A DNA stretch of 43,311 bases from Microbacteriaceae bacterium PS02066 (GTDB lineage: Bacteria > Actinomycetota > Actinomycetes > Actinomycetales > Microbacteriaceae), in NCBI GenBank assembly GCA_029959545.1, contig JASCPH010000025.1:1-43311 (forward strand), given 5' to 3'. The notes under the pieces are model-generated. The model worked only from the letters and a program-made list of their open reading frames with translations. It had not been told where the DNA came from and did no database searches. Every line of letters starts with the position of its first letter. The stretch's first letter is position 1. The translations under genes and the position numbers were made by a program. Shown here in pieces: positions 6,964 through 16,205 of this stretch.

Positions 6964-8796
6964 GTGCGTTTCGTCTGGGCCGTCGCGGCCTTCGTACTGG
7001 CCGCTCTGCTCATCGGGGCAGGCATCGCTCAACGGACCGTTTTCTACGGGCCGTCCACGCAGAGTGCCGAGATCCCCGCTGCGGACGGAACCGCGTACAC
7101 GATGGTCGACGGCGCGGTCCTGACCTCTCTGCCCGGTACGCAGACGCTGCGCGTCTCGTCTTCCGACGGCGTCTTCGTCGCGTACGGTCGCACCGCCGAC
7201 ATGCGCGCATGGCTCTCCGATCAGACGTACAACGAAGTGTCGACGGGTGAGGACGGCGTCCTGAACGCGGCGGTGGTCGAGCCCGAGGTCGCCCCGACGG
7301 ATGCGCCCGCGGACACGGCGGCGGGAGAGGGTGAGGGCGATGCCGCGACCGCACCTGAGCCGACCGCGAACCGCAATCCCGCGGGGTCCGACCTGTGGCT
7401 CGCCGAGTACAGCGACGACCGTGCGGTCAGCGTTCCCCTGCAGCTGCCCGACTCGATGAGCGTGCTGATCGCCTCGGACGGCACCAAAGCCGCGCCCGCC
7501 GAAGCCAGCATCACCTGGAACATCGCGCAGACGACACCGTGGGCGGGCCCGCTCATGCTGCTCGGCGGCGTCGCCCTCGTCGCCGGGATCGTCCTGTACA
7601 TCCTCGCCATCCGACACGACCGGCGCTCGCGCGGACCGCGTCGCAAGGCGCCGCCGCCCCTGCCCGAGACGCAGCCGATCGATCTGGCCGTAGAACCCGG
7701 AGTGAAGGGCGTGATCAGCGCGACGCCGTCACGACGATCCTCGCGTCGTCCGTTCCTCGCTATCCCGCTCGCGGTGATCGGTGCACTCGTGTTCACCGGT
7801 TGCTCGCCCGACGCGTGGCCGGATCTGGCCCCCACGCCGACGTCCTCTCAGACCGCCGCGATCGTCGACTCCGCCGACCAGCAGGCCCCCGCGGTCACCG
7901 AGGCGCAGGCGCAGACGATCCTGCAGCGCATCTCGACGACGGTCGCGTCCGCCGACGAGGCACGCGATGCGAACCTCGCGGCCACCCGGCTCGACGGAGC
8001 CGCGCTGGCAGAGCGCAACACCAACTATGTGCTGCGCGGTGCCCTGGCCGACGAGGCGGCATTGCCCCCGATCCCCGCCGAACCGACGCAGATCATCCTG
8101 CCGCAGGCGTTCGACGAGTGGCCGCGCACGGTGATGGCGGTCGTGCAGAAGGAGGGCGCTCAGGGCCCCGTCTCCACGATCATGTTCCTGACGCAGGCTG
8201 ATCAGTGGGCGGACTACAAGCTGTCGTACATCGGCGATCTGCTCGGATCGGTCGAGATGCCCGACCTCGCGCCCGCCTACATCGGCGCCTCCCAGGTGCC
8301 GCCGGACTCGTCCTTCCTGACGGTCGCGCCGGACAAGCTCGCCGAGGCCTACGCCGACGTGCTGAACAACGGCAAGGACAGCGCATCCATCGGGCTCTTC
8401 GACGAGCAGACCGACCTGTTCAGCCAGAACGTCACCAAGAACCGTCAGGAGCGCCGCGACAAGTTCAATGAGACAGGCGCCTCGACGGGCACGATCGAGT
8501 TCGCGGCCCAGGCCGGCAGCCAGCAGCCGCTCGCGCTCGCAACGCTCGAGAGCGGGGCGATCGTCGCCGTCTCGGTCAACGAGGTCGACACGGTGACCCC
8601 GAACAGCGGGGATGTCGTCATCAAGCTGACCGACAATCCGACCGCGCAGGCATTGACCGGTGTATCGGAGTCCGCCACCGGTGTGAGCTCGACCTTCGCC
8701 GACCAGCTGTTCTTCTACGTGCCGGCGCAGGGATCCTCAGAGAAGATCCGACTCCTCGGTTACACCTCCAACATCCTGGAAGCGAAGGTTCTGTGA
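6964..8796 (+). CDS. Membrane protein with internal lipobox
   Basis: I do not recognise a named family for this 610-aa protein. From GTG 6964 the first helix is at residues 3-22. An extracellular Thr/Ala/Pro-rich domain follows to about 190, then a second helix at about 195-217. A basic cytoplasmic linker (RHDRRSRGPRRK) leads to a third hydrophobic segment (263-279) ending in a lipobox, VFTG-Cys280. A Ser/Pro/Thr linker and a folded domain of about 300 residues complete it. The second half reads like an independent lipoprotein. In-frame GTGs at 7702 and 7711 precede that signal sequence, so internal initiation is possible. The next gene, a thioredoxin-TPR protein, overlaps its stop, suggesting a shared envelope function. 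Confidence 0.8.
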   Translation: MRFVWAVAAFVLAALLIGAGIAQRTVFYGPSTQSAEIPAADGTAYTMVDGAVLTSLPGTQTLRVSSSDGVFVAYGRTADMRAWLSDQTYNEVSTGEDGVLNAAVVEPEVAPTDAPADTAAGEGEGDAATAPEPTANRNPAGSDLWLAEYSDDRAVSVPLQLPDSMSVLIASDGTKAAPAEASITWNIAQTTPWAGPLMLLGGVALVAGIVLYILAIRHDRRSRGPRRKAPPPLPETQPIDLAVEPGVKGVISATPSRRSSRRPFLAIPLAVIGALVFTGCSPDAWPDLAPTPTSSQTAAIVDSADQQAPAVTEAQAQTILQRISTTVASADEARDANLAATRLDGAALAERNTNYVLRGALADEAALPPIPAEPTQIILPQAFDEWPRTVMAVVQKEGAQGPVSTIMFLTQADQWADYKLSYIGDLLGSVEMPDLAPAYIGASQVPPDSSFLTVAPDKLAEAYADVLNNGKDSASIGLFDEQTDLFSQNVTKNRQERRDKFNETGASTGTIEFAAQAGSQQPLALATLESGAIVAVSVNEVDTVTPNSGDVVIKLTDNPTAQALTGVSESATGVSSTFADQLFFYVPAQGSSEKIRLLGYTSNILEAKVL

Positions 8797-9722
8797 TGTC
8801 CGATCAGGCCCCTGGTGCCGTGCTGCGCGGCGCCGTCGACCTCTCCGCGCTGCGCAACCGGCCCGCCCCGAGCTCGAACGTCGCACCGTCCGCCCCGACC
8901 TCGGGCTCCCTCGTCCGGGACGTGACCGACGCGACGTTCGGCGAGATCCTCGAGCTCTCGCGGACGGTCCCTGTCGTCGTCGACCTGTGGGCCGAATGGT
9001 GCGGACCCTGCAAACAGCTCAGCCCGATCCTCGAGAAGGTCGTCCACGAGCTCGCCGGTCGCCTCGTCCTGGCGAAGGTCGATGTCGACGCCAACCCGCA
9101 GATCGCGCAGGGCTTCCGCGCGCAGTCGATCCCTCTTGTCGTGGCTCTGGTCGGCGGGCAGCCGGTTCCGCTGTTCACCGGCGCCGTGCCCGAGGAGCAG
9201 GTCCGCGACGTCTTCTCACAGCTCCTGCAGCTCGCAGCGCAGAACGGAGTGACGGGCACGGTGGATGCCGGCGTGGAGAGCACGGCAGATGCGGCGGAAG
9301 AGCCGCCGCTGCCACCCCTGCACGCGGAGGCGTTCGTCGCGATCGAAGAAGGCGACTACGCGCGGGCGGCCTCCGCCTATGAGCGTGCCCTGGCGGAGAA
9401 CCCGCGCGACGCCGATGCGCAAGCCGGCCTCGGGCAGGTGCGGCTGCTCCAGCGTGTGCAGGGCGCCGACCTGCAGCAGGCGCGGGCCGCGGCCGCTGCC
9501 GAACCCACCGACGTCGACGCGCAACTCCTCGTGGCCGACCTCGACATCTCGGGCGGACACGTGGACGACGCGTTCGCACGGCTGCTCGATCTCTTCGCCG
9601 CGCTGCCTGCCGACGAACGCGCACCCGTTCGCACGCGTCTGCTCGAGCTGTTCGGCCTCGTCGGCGACGCGGACCCCCGCGTCATCCGCGCGCGCGGACG
9701 CCTCGCCTCGCTCCTGTTCTGA
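8796..9722 (+). CDS. Thioredoxin-TPR protein (CnoX/YbbN-like)
   Basis: This 308-aa cytoplasmic protein has a disordered N-terminus of about 40 residues and a thioredoxin domain with the active site WAEWCGPCKQL (Cys69, Cys72) and the cis-Pro region SIPLVVAL. Two or three tetratricopeptide-like helical repeats follow from about 170 (EAFVAIEEGDYARAASAYERAL and onwards). This architecture is that of YbbN/CnoX co-chaperones, which protect proteins from oxidation and hand them to DnaK or GroEL. Retention of both active-site cysteines suggests redox activity. ATG 8796 overlaps the previous stop (TGATG). GTG 8793 is a close alternative. Confidence 0.88.
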   Translation: MSDQAPGAVLRGAVDLSALRNRPAPSSNVAPSAPTSGSLVRDVTDATFGEILELSRTVPVVVDLWAEWCGPCKQLSPILEKVVHELAGRLVLAKVDVDANPQIAQGFRAQSIPLVVALVGGQPVPLFTGAVPEEQVRDVFSQLLQLAAQNGVTGTVDAGVESTADAAEEPPLPPLHAEAFVAIEEGDYARAASAYERALAENPRDADAQAGLGQVRLLQRVQGADLQQARAAAAAEPTDVDAQLLVADLDISGGHVDDAFARLLDLFAALPADERAPVRTRLLELFGLVGDADPRVIRARGRLASLLF

Positions 9723-9736
9723 GGCCGAGGCGCCCA

Positions 9737-9764
9737 GGTTCGCCTCACACCCGTGTGGCGAACC
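9737..9764. terminator. Bidirectional terminator between the thioredoxin-TPR gene and glgB
   Basis: GGTTCGCC (9737-9744) pairs with GGCGAACC (9757-9764), extended by CACAC/GTGTG with one bulged T at 9745. It sits between two convergent stops, so it can serve both strands. Confidence 0.65.
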
Positions 9765-9769
9765 CGGGG

Positions 9770-11908
9770 TCAGTCCGCGGGTGAGAGCCAGAGCGCTCCG
9801 AGCGGCGGCAGCGTCAGACGTGCGCGCCCGGAGGCGTCGGCGGTCACCGCGCCGAGGTTGCCGACCCCGGAGCCTCCGAAGGCGGATGCGTCGGAGTTGA
9901 GCAGCTCCTGCCAGACGCCCGCGAGCGGCAGATCCAGTTCGTAGTCGTGCAGCGGTGCCCCCGAGAAGTTGAAGACGGCCACCAGAGGCCGGCCGTCGGC
10001 ATCCCAGCGGACGAACGCCGAGACGTTCGGATTCCACGTGGGTCCGCCGATGCGCGAGAACGCGGAGCCGTCCGCATCCCGCTGCCACAGCGCCGGGGTG
10101 TCACGGTAGGTGGCGTTGAGGGACGCGACGAAGTCGCCGAGCTCTCGGTGGGCGGGCTGGTCGAGCAGCCACCACTCCAGCGATCGCGACTCGGACCACT
10201 CCGCGATCTGGCCGAACTCCTGCCCCATGAACAGGAGCTGCTTGCCGGGGTGGGCCCACATGTACGAGAGGAACAGTCGCATCCCCGCGAGCTTCTGCCA
10301 GTGGTCCCCGGGCATCCGCGCGAACAAGGAACCCTTGCCGTGCACGACCTCGTCGTGACTGATGGGAAGCACGTAGTTCTCACTGAACGCGTACACGAAC
10401 GAGAACGACAGCTCGCCCTCGTGATGCGCGCGGTAGAGCGGATCGCGCGAGATGTACACGAGCGAGTCGTTCATCCACCCCATGTTCCACTTGAAGCCGA
10501 AGCCGAGACCTCCCGCGCTGGTGGGCGCGGTGACGCCCGGGTAGCTGGTGGATTCCTCCGCGATCATCGCGATCCCGGGGAACGTCTTGTAGACGGTCGC
10601 GTTGGTCTCCTGCAGGAACTGGATCGCCTCCAGGTTCTCGCGACCGCCATAGATGTTGGGCTCCCACTCGCCGGCCTCGCGGGAGTAGTCGAGGTACAGC
10701 ATGGAGGCGACCGCATCCACACGCAGGCCGTCGACGTGGAACTCCTCGAACCAGTACAGCGCGTTGGCCACGAGGAAATTGCGCACCTCGGCCCGGCCGT
10801 AGTCGAAGATCAGAGTGCCCCAGTCCTTGTGCTCGCCGCGTCGGGGATCCGGGTGCTCGTAGAGCGCCTCTCCGTCGAAGCGGGCGAGCGCGAACTCGTC
10901 GCGCGGGAAATGACCCGGCACCCAGTCCATGATCACGCCGATGCCGGCTGCATGCAGGCGGTCGATGAGGTAGCGGAGATCGTCGGGTGAGCCGAAGCGG
11001 CTCGTCGGCGCGTAGTAGCCGCTCACCTGGTAGCCCCACGATCCGCCGAAGGGATGCTCGGCGAGAGGGAGGAACTCGACGTGCGTGAACCCCTGGGCGC
11101 TCACATACTCGATGAGCGGGTCCGCCGCGTCGCGGTAGCCCAGCCCCGGACGCCAGGAGCCGAGGTGCAGTTCGTACACGGACATCGGGCGCTCGAGCGG
11201 CTGGCTGGCAGACCGCTGGGCGATCCATGCGTCATCGCCCCACTCGTAGCTCGACGCGGTCACGACCGAAGCCGTTGCCGGCGGTAGCTCGGCCCGGCGC
11301 GCCATCGGATCCGCCTTGAGGATCCACCGACCGTCGCGTGTGAGGAGCTCGTACTTGTAGGTGCTGTCTGCGCCGACGCCGGGCACGAAGAGCTCCCACA
11401 CGCCGCTCGCGCCCATCGACCTCATGCTGTGGGACTGGCCGTCCCAGCCGTTGAAGTCGGCGGCGACGCGGACGGCCTGCGCGTGGGGAGCCCACACGGC
11501 GAACGAGGTGCCCGCGACGCCTTCGTGATCGCGCACGTGGGATCCGAGCACCTGCCACAGCTGCTCGTGACGTCCCTCCCGGATGAGGTGGAGATCGAGC
11601 TCACCGACCGTCGGGGAGAAGCGGTAGGGGTCGTCGGCAGTGTAGGGGGCTGAGCCGTCGTACGTCGCGGTGAGCTGGTAGGCGCCCGCATCCCCGCGGT
11701 ACGTGCCCTCCCAGATGCCCGCGCGGACGTGGTCGAGCGCGACCTCGCGACCGTCGGCGAAGACGGCCGTGACGGATGCGGCCAGGGGCCGTCGGGCACG
11801 GATCACCCCTCCTGTCTCGCCGTCGGGGTGCAGACCCAGCACATCGTGGGGGGAGTAGTAGGAGCCGGTGGCGACGGTGTCGAGCACCCGCGGTTCGATG
11901 AGGCTCAT
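9770..11908 (-). CDS. glgB: 1,4-alpha-glucan branching enzyme
   Basis: GlgB adds alpha-1,6 branches to glycogen-like glucan. The 712-aa protein has the actinobacterial N-terminal beta-sandwich module and a CBM48 module (FAVWAPHAQAVRVAADFNGWDG). The GH13 barrel shows VIMDWVPGHFPRD, DGLRVDAVASMLYLDY with nucleophile Asp398, AEESTSYPGVT with the acid Glu, and LPISHDEVVHGKGS. ATG 11908 overlaps the glgE stop (ATGA read on the minus strand), so it is translationally coupled to glgE. This pairing is the hallmark of the GlgE pathway, in which GlgE makes linear chains and GlgB branches them. Confidence 0.96.
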   Translation of the reverse strand: MSLIEPRVLDTVATGSYYSPHDVLGLHPDGETGGVIRARRPLAASVTAVFADGREVALDHVRAGIWEGTYRGDAGAYQLTATYDGSAPYTADDPYRFSPTVGELDLHLIREGRHEQLWQVLGSHVRDHEGVAGTSFAVWAPHAQAVRVAADFNGWDGQSHSMRSMGASGVWELFVPGVGADSTYKYELLTRDGRWILKADPMARRAELPPATASVVTASSYEWGDDAWIAQRSASQPLERPMSVYELHLGSWRPGLGYRDAADPLIEYVSAQGFTHVEFLPLAEHPFGGSWGYQVSGYYAPTSRFGSPDDLRYLIDRLHAAGIGVIMDWVPGHFPRDEFALARFDGEALYEHPDPRRGEHKDWGTLIFDYGRAEVRNFLVANALYWFEEFHVDGLRVDAVASMLYLDYSREAGEWEPNIYGGRENLEAIQFLQETNATVYKTFPGIAMIAEESTSYPGVTAPTSAGGLGFGFKWNMGWMNDSLVYISRDPLYRAHHEGELSFSFVYAFSENYVLPISHDEVVHGKGSLFARMPGDHWQKLAGMRLFLSYMWAHPGKQLLFMGQEFGQIAEWSESRSLEWWLLDQPAHRELGDFVASLNATYRDTPALWQRDADGSAFSRIGGPTWNPNVSAFVRWDADGRPLVAVFNFSGAPLHDYELDLPLAGVWQELLNSDASAFGGSGVGNLGAVTADASGRARLTLPPLGALWLSPAD

Positions 11909-13986
11909 GCGAGGCCCTTCACGTGGAGGATGTGCGCCGGCTCGCGGAACGCGTCCAGTCGCACATAGTTGTGGTCGGTCCAGGTCCAGGTGGCGCCCGT
12001 CACGAGGTCTTCGACGGTGTACGGCGTTCCCGCCGGAACACCCCATGCCGCGGTGTCCAGATGAACGGTCGTCTCCCGTGCGGAGTGCGGGTCGACGTTG
12101 ACGACCACGATGATCGTGTCGCTCTCGCCGCTCTCGTTGAGGGCGCCGTCGAGGTGCTTCGTGTACACCAGGATCGCGTCGTCATCGCTGTGCTGGATCT
12201 CGAGGTTGCGCAGCTGGCGCAGCGCCGGATGCTCGCGGCGGATGCGGTTGAGCAACGCGAGGTACGGGGCGAGGGAGTCGCCGTCTGCCTCGGCCTGCTG
12301 CCAGTCGCGGAGCTTGTACTCGTACTTCTCGTTGTCGATGTTCTCCTCGCTGCCCGGGCGCGCGACGTTCTCGAACAGCTCGTAGCCGGCGTAGACGCCA
12401 TAGGTAGGGGCCGCGGTCGCCGCGATCGTCGCGCGGATGCGGTAGGCCGCCCGGCCGCCGTACTGGAGGTACTCGGTGAGGATGTCGGGGGTGTTGACGA
12501 AGAGGTTGGGGCGCAGGTAATCGTCGGTCTCGTGGGCGAGCGAGTCGAGGAACTCCTCGAGCTCGGCCTTCGAGTTGCGCCATGTGAAGTACGTGTAGCT
12601 CTGCTGGAAACCCGCCTGCGCGAGCGCGCGCAGCGGCGTCGGCCTGGTGAAGGCCTCGGCCAGGAAGACCACGTCGGGTGCCTCGTCGCGGACGGTGCGA
12701 ATGAGCCACTCCCAGAACTGCAGGGGCTTGGTGTGAGGGTTGTCGACGCGGAAGATCTTCACGCCCTGGGCGATCCAGTGGCGCACGATGCGAAGGACCT
12801 CGGCACGGATCCCGGCGGGGTCGTTGTCGAAGTTGACGGGATAGATGTCCTGGTACTTCTTCGGCGGGTTCTCCGCGTACGCGATCGTGCCGTCGGGAAG
12901 GGTGGTGAACCACTCCGGGTGCTCTTTCACCCACGGGTGGTCGGGCGAGGCCTGCAACGCCAGATCGAGCGCGATCTCGATCCCGGCGGATGCGGCGGCA
13001 TCCAGGAATGCGCGGAAGTCGGCGAGCGAGCCGAGTTCGGGGTGGACGGTATCGTGTCCGCCTTCGGCCGCGCCGATGGCCCACGGCGATCCGGGGTCGG
13101 CCGGGCCGGCGTTCAGCGTGTTGTTCGGGCCCTTGCGGTGGGTGCGTCCGATCGGGTGGATCGGCGGCAGGTACAGCACGTCGAATCCCATCGCCGCGAC
13201 GCCCGGGAGCCGGTCCATAGCGGTGCGGAAGGTGCCCGGCTCGATGGTCCCGTCCGCGCGTCGCGTCGCTCCCTCGGAGCGCGGGAAGAACTCGTACCAC
13301 GCGCCGACACCGGCCCGCTCGCGCTCCACGAGCAGATCGTGCGTCGCACCCAGGGTCCAGAGCTCGCCGAGCGGGCGTGCGTTGAAGGCATCGGCCACTC
13401 TCTCGTCGTGCACGATCGCGAGGGCGGCCGCCTCGTCGGTGGTGCTCGCGCGCAGCAGCGCGGCCTGCTCGGTCAGCAGTCGTCGCTCGGCCGCGGGGCG
13501 ATCCTTCTGGGCGGCGGCATCCTCGAACAGGAGCGCACCGATCTCGCGCACGAGCGCGACATCGACACCGGCCGGGATCTTCAGCTCGGCCGCGTGTCGC
13601 CAGGTCGCATACCGGTCGGCGAACGCCTCGAAGCGGAAGGACCACGTCCCCTGTGCGAGCAGGGTGACCAGCACGCCCCACGTGTCCAGTCCGTCCTCGT
13701 GGGCGCTGAGCCGATGCAACGACTCGCTGCCGTCCGGAGCGGTCAGCCGTAGCTGTACGCCGATCAGGTCGTGTCCCTCCCGGAACGCGCGCACGCGGAA
13801 CGGGACGACCTCGCCCGCGAAGGCGGAAGGGTCGAACCGTGGATCGGGAGTCGACGGCCGTTCCGCGCTGAGGGGGATGCGGCCGGTCACTGTGTCGGCG
13901 GATGACCACGCGACGACCTTGCGCAGCGGGATCTCGGCACCGCTTCGTTGAGTGCGGACGGGGAGGGATCGTGTCGGAGTGGCCAC
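11905..13986 (-). CDS. glgE: Maltose-1-phosphate maltosyltransferase
   Basis: GlgE (GH13_3) transfers maltosyl units from alpha-maltose-1-phosphate to the non-reducing ends of alpha-1,4-glucan. The 693-aa product has the N-terminal DUF3416-type domain (FDPSAFAGEVVPFRVRAFRE) and a helical insert. The barrel motifs are GFDVLYLPPIHPIGRTHRKG, EIALDLALQASPDHPW, KIFRVDNPHTKPLQFWEWL with the nucleophile Asp, VVFLAEAFTRP with the acid Glu, and YELFENVARPGSEE. The GTG at 13986 follows a TAGGTT box by 6 bases with no ribosome binding site, so a leaderless start is likely. No TreS or maltokinase gene lies in the window to supply maltose-1-phosphate. Confidence 0.96.
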   Translation of the reverse strand: MATPTRSLPVRTQRSGAEIPLRKVVAWSSADTVTGRIPLSAERPSTPDPRFDPSAFAGEVVPFRVRAFREGHDLIGVQLRLTAPDGSESLHRLSAHEDGLDTWGVLVTLLAQGTWSFRFEAFADRYATWRHAAELKIPAGVDVALVREIGALLFEDAAAQKDRPAAERRLLTEQAALLRASTTDEAAALAIVHDERVADAFNARPLGELWTLGATHDLLVERERAGVGAWYEFFPRSEGATRRADGTIEPGTFRTAMDRLPGVAAMGFDVLYLPPIHPIGRTHRKGPNNTLNAGPADPGSPWAIGAAEGGHDTVHPELGSLADFRAFLDAAASAGIEIALDLALQASPDHPWVKEHPEWFTTLPDGTIAYAENPPKKYQDIYPVNFDNDPAGIRAEVLRIVRHWIAQGVKIFRVDNPHTKPLQFWEWLIRTVRDEAPDVVFLAEAFTRPTPLRALAQAGFQQSYTYFTWRNSKAELEEFLDSLAHETDDYLRPNLFVNTPDILTEYLQYGGRAAYRIRATIAATAAPTYGVYAGYELFENVARPGSEENIDNEKYEYKLRDWQQAEADGDSLAPYLALLNRIRREHPALRQLRNLEIQHSDDDAILVYTKHLDGALNESGESDTIIVVVNVDPHSARETTVHLDTAAWGVPAGTPYTVEDLVTGATWTWTDHNYVRLDAFREPAHILHVKGLA

Positions 13987-13992
13987 ACAGCG

Positions 13993-13998
13993 AACCTA
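13993..13998 (-). promoter_or_regulatory. -10 box TAGGTT, leaderless start of glgE
   Basis: TAGGTT ends 6 bases before the GTG at 13986. The intervening CGCTGT offers no ribosome binding site. It shows that glgE-glgB can be transcribed independently of glgX. Confidence 0.5.
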
Positions 13999-14047
13999 TC
14001 GCGGGCGCGTGCGGCACGACAGGCGTGACGCGGGCGGGGCGAACGTG

Positions 14048-16132
14048 CTATTCGGCGCGGAACAGATGCATCGACGTCGGGGGCGTCGGAACGATGTCGC
14101 CCGGTGCCAGGACCGGCTCCTCCTGCGAGGGCGATTCCTCGGCGCTCGACCAGAGCGACACGTAGCGGCTGACCCCGTCGATGAGCGGGAGCCGCACATC
14201 CACCGGCGTCTCATCGCCGTGGACGATCAGCAGGATGCGGTTGAACTCCTCGAACTCGGGCGTCGATGCCGCGACGTACTGGAGTGTGCGGTGCGCGGGA
14301 TCGTTCCATCGCTCGCCCGACATCGTCTCGCCGTGCTCGTCGTACCACTCCATGACGGATGCCGATGGCGTCTCCTCGTCCAGGCGTGCGAAGCGGATGG
14401 GGCGCAGCGCCGGGTTCTCGGCCCGCAGCTCGATCAAACGCCGCACGTGCGCGAACAGCTCGCGCTGCCAGGGCCGGTGCTCCCACGACAGCCAGGTGAG
14501 AGCGGAGTCGTGGCAGTACGCGTTGTTGTTGCCGCGCTGCGTCCGGCCGAACTCGTCGCCGGCGGTGATCATCGGGATCCCCGCCGAGAGCAGGAGCGTG
14601 CCCATGAGGTTGCGCATCGCCTTGCGGCGGGTGGCGAGGATCCGTTCGTCGTCGGTCGCGCCCTCCGCCCCGTGGTTGAAGGAGCGGTTCGTGTCCGCCC
14701 CGTCGCGGTTGTGCTCGCCGTTGCCGAGATTGTGCTTGACGTCGTACGAGACGAGATCGTTCAGGGTGAAGCCGTCGTGGGCGGTGACGAAGTTGATCGA
14801 CGCCAGCGGCCCGCGGTCGGCGCTGAAAGTGTTCGACGAGCCCGCGAGCCGCGTGGCGAACCCTCCGATGCCGACCGGCGCCGTCGAGGCGCGACGGGCA
14901 TAGTCGACGTCGGACAGCCAGAAGTTGCGCACGCGGTCCCGGTACCGGTCGTTCCACTCGTGCCAGCCGTCGCCGAAGTTGCCCGTCTGCCACCCGCCCA
15001 TGCCCACGTCCCAGGGCTCGGCGATCTTCTTCGTGTCGGCGAGCTCCGGATCCTCGGCGATGGCCCGCAGGAGAGGATGATCGGGCGTGAAGCGATGCTG
15101 ATCGTCGCGCCCCAGCGTCGTGGCCAGATCGAACCGGAAACCGTCGATCTGCACGTCCCGTGCCCAGTAGCGCAGCGAATCCAGGACGAGACGCGCGCCC
15201 GCATCCGTGGCCGTGTTCACCGAGTTGCCGCATCCGGTGACGTCGATGTACGTGCCGTCGTCCTGCTGCCGGTAGTAAGCGCGGTTGTCGAGACCGCGCA
15301 GGCTGGAGCGCGGACCGCCGATGCCCTCTTCCGCGGTGTGGTTGTAGACGACGTCGAGGACGACTTCCAGACCGGCCTGGTGCAGGAGCTTCACCATCCC
15401 CTTGACCTCGCGAAGAACCGCATCCGGTCCCTCGCGCCGCGCCTGGTCTGTCGCGTAGGCGGCGTGGGGCGCGAAGAAGCCGAGCGTGTTGTAACCCCAG
15501 TAGTTGTCGAGTCCCAGCTGCAGGAGGCGGGGTTCGGAGGCGAACGCATGGATGGGCAGCAGCTCGATGGTCGTGACGCCGAGATCCAGGAAGTGCTCGA
15601 TCATGGCAGGGTGCGCGAGTCCTGCGTACGTGCCGTGGAGCGCGGCGGGGACACCGGGATGCCGCTTGGTCATGCCCTTCACGTGCGCCTCGTAGAGGAC
15701 GGTTCGATCCAGCGGGACGGCGGGCTTTCGCACGTCGCCCCAGTCGAAGCCGCGATCGACCACGACGGAACGCCAGTCGCCGAATCCGCCACTCACGATC
15801 CCGCGGCCGTACGGGTCGAGCAGCAGCGTCTGCGGATTGAAGATGTTCCCCGCCCCGAACGGACCGGATGCGCGCAGTGCGTAGCGCGCGCCGGCGACGA
15901 GGAGCTCGGAGGTGATCTCCCATACCCCCCTCTCGCGACGCTGCATCGGCAGGGTCGCCGTCGCCCAGTCGAGATCGTCGGCGTCGAAGATCACCACGTC
16001 GAGGGCGTCGGCCGCCTGCGAGAAGACGCGGAGGGTGCCGCCGTTCTCGTGCAGGCGCACGCCGAGGTCCTCGAGAGCGGGATCGAGGACCTGCGAGAGC
16101 GCGGGAACGGAGGTCGTTGTCGGGCTGACCAT
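14048..16132 (-). CDS. glgX: Glycogen debranching enzyme
   Basis: GlgX hydrolyses alpha-1,6 branches of phosphorylase-limited glucan (GH13_11, isoamylase type). The 694-aa product has an N-terminal CBM48-like domain (LGVRLHENGGTLRVFSQAAD) and the barrel motifs LDVVYNHTAEEG, DGFRFDLATTLGR with the nucleophile Asp, AEPWDVGMGGWQ with the acid Glu, and VTAHDGFTLNDLVSYD. GNNNAYCHDSALTWLSWE is typical of the family. I place the start at ATG 16132 (MVSPTT), 7 bases after a TAGGGT box. An ATG at 16150 would lie upstream of that box. It heads the minus-strand glgX-glgE-glgB cluster but is separated from glgE by 61 bases with a separate promoter. Confidence 0.94.
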   Translation of the reverse strand: MVSPTTTSVPALSQVLDPALEDLGVRLHENGGTLRVFSQAADALDVVIFDADDLDWATATLPMQRRERGVWEITSELLVAGARYALRASGPFGAGNIFNPQTLLLDPYGRGIVSGGFGDWRSVVVDRGFDWGDVRKPAVPLDRTVLYEAHVKGMTKRHPGVPAALHGTYAGLAHPAMIEHFLDLGVTTIELLPIHAFASEPRLLQLGLDNYWGYNTLGFFAPHAAYATDQARREGPDAVLREVKGMVKLLHQAGLEVVLDVVYNHTAEEGIGGPRSSLRGLDNRAYYRQQDDGTYIDVTGCGNSVNTATDAGARLVLDSLRYWARDVQIDGFRFDLATTLGRDDQHRFTPDHPLLRAIAEDPELADTKKIAEPWDVGMGGWQTGNFGDGWHEWNDRYRDRVRNFWLSDVDYARRASTAPVGIGGFATRLAGSSNTFSADRGPLASINFVTAHDGFTLNDLVSYDVKHNLGNGEHNRDGADTNRSFNHGAEGATDDERILATRRKAMRNLMGTLLLSAGIPMITAGDEFGRTQRGNNNAYCHDSALTWLSWEHRPWQRELFAHVRRLIELRAENPALRPIRFARLDEETPSASVMEWYDEHGETMSGERWNDPAHRTLQYVAASTPEFEEFNRILLIVHGDETPVDVRLPLIDGVSRYVSLWSSAEESPSQEEPVLAPGDIVPTPPTSMHLFRAE

Positions 16133-16139
16133 GCCCACA

Positions 16140-16145
16140 ACCCTA
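16140..16145 (-). promoter_or_regulatory. -10 box TAGGGT, leaderless start of glgX
   Basis: TAGGGT on the minus strand ends 7 bases before ATG 16132. No ribosome binding site is visible. The box overlaps the upstream candidate start at 16150, which argues against that start. Confidence 0.45.
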
Positions 16146-16205
16146 GCCATCGCCGGATGACGAACTCATGACGCTGCCTCATGCCGCGCGTGCGACAGTG
16201 GACGG

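Noticed and set aside
11923..13752. Plus-strand open frame of 609 codons opposite glgE
   Set aside because: The glgE frame has unambiguous GH13 motifs. The opposing frame is Val/Arg/Asp-rich without domains.
16133..16150. ATG at 16150 as the glgX start
   Set aside because: The TAGGGT box at 16140-16145 lies downstream of it, and no ribosome binding site is seen. ATG 16132 matches the 7-base spacing rule.
13952..16171. Plus-strand open frame of 739 codons opposite glgX
   Set aside because: Same reason as for glgE: the conserved GlgX motifs are on the minus strand.
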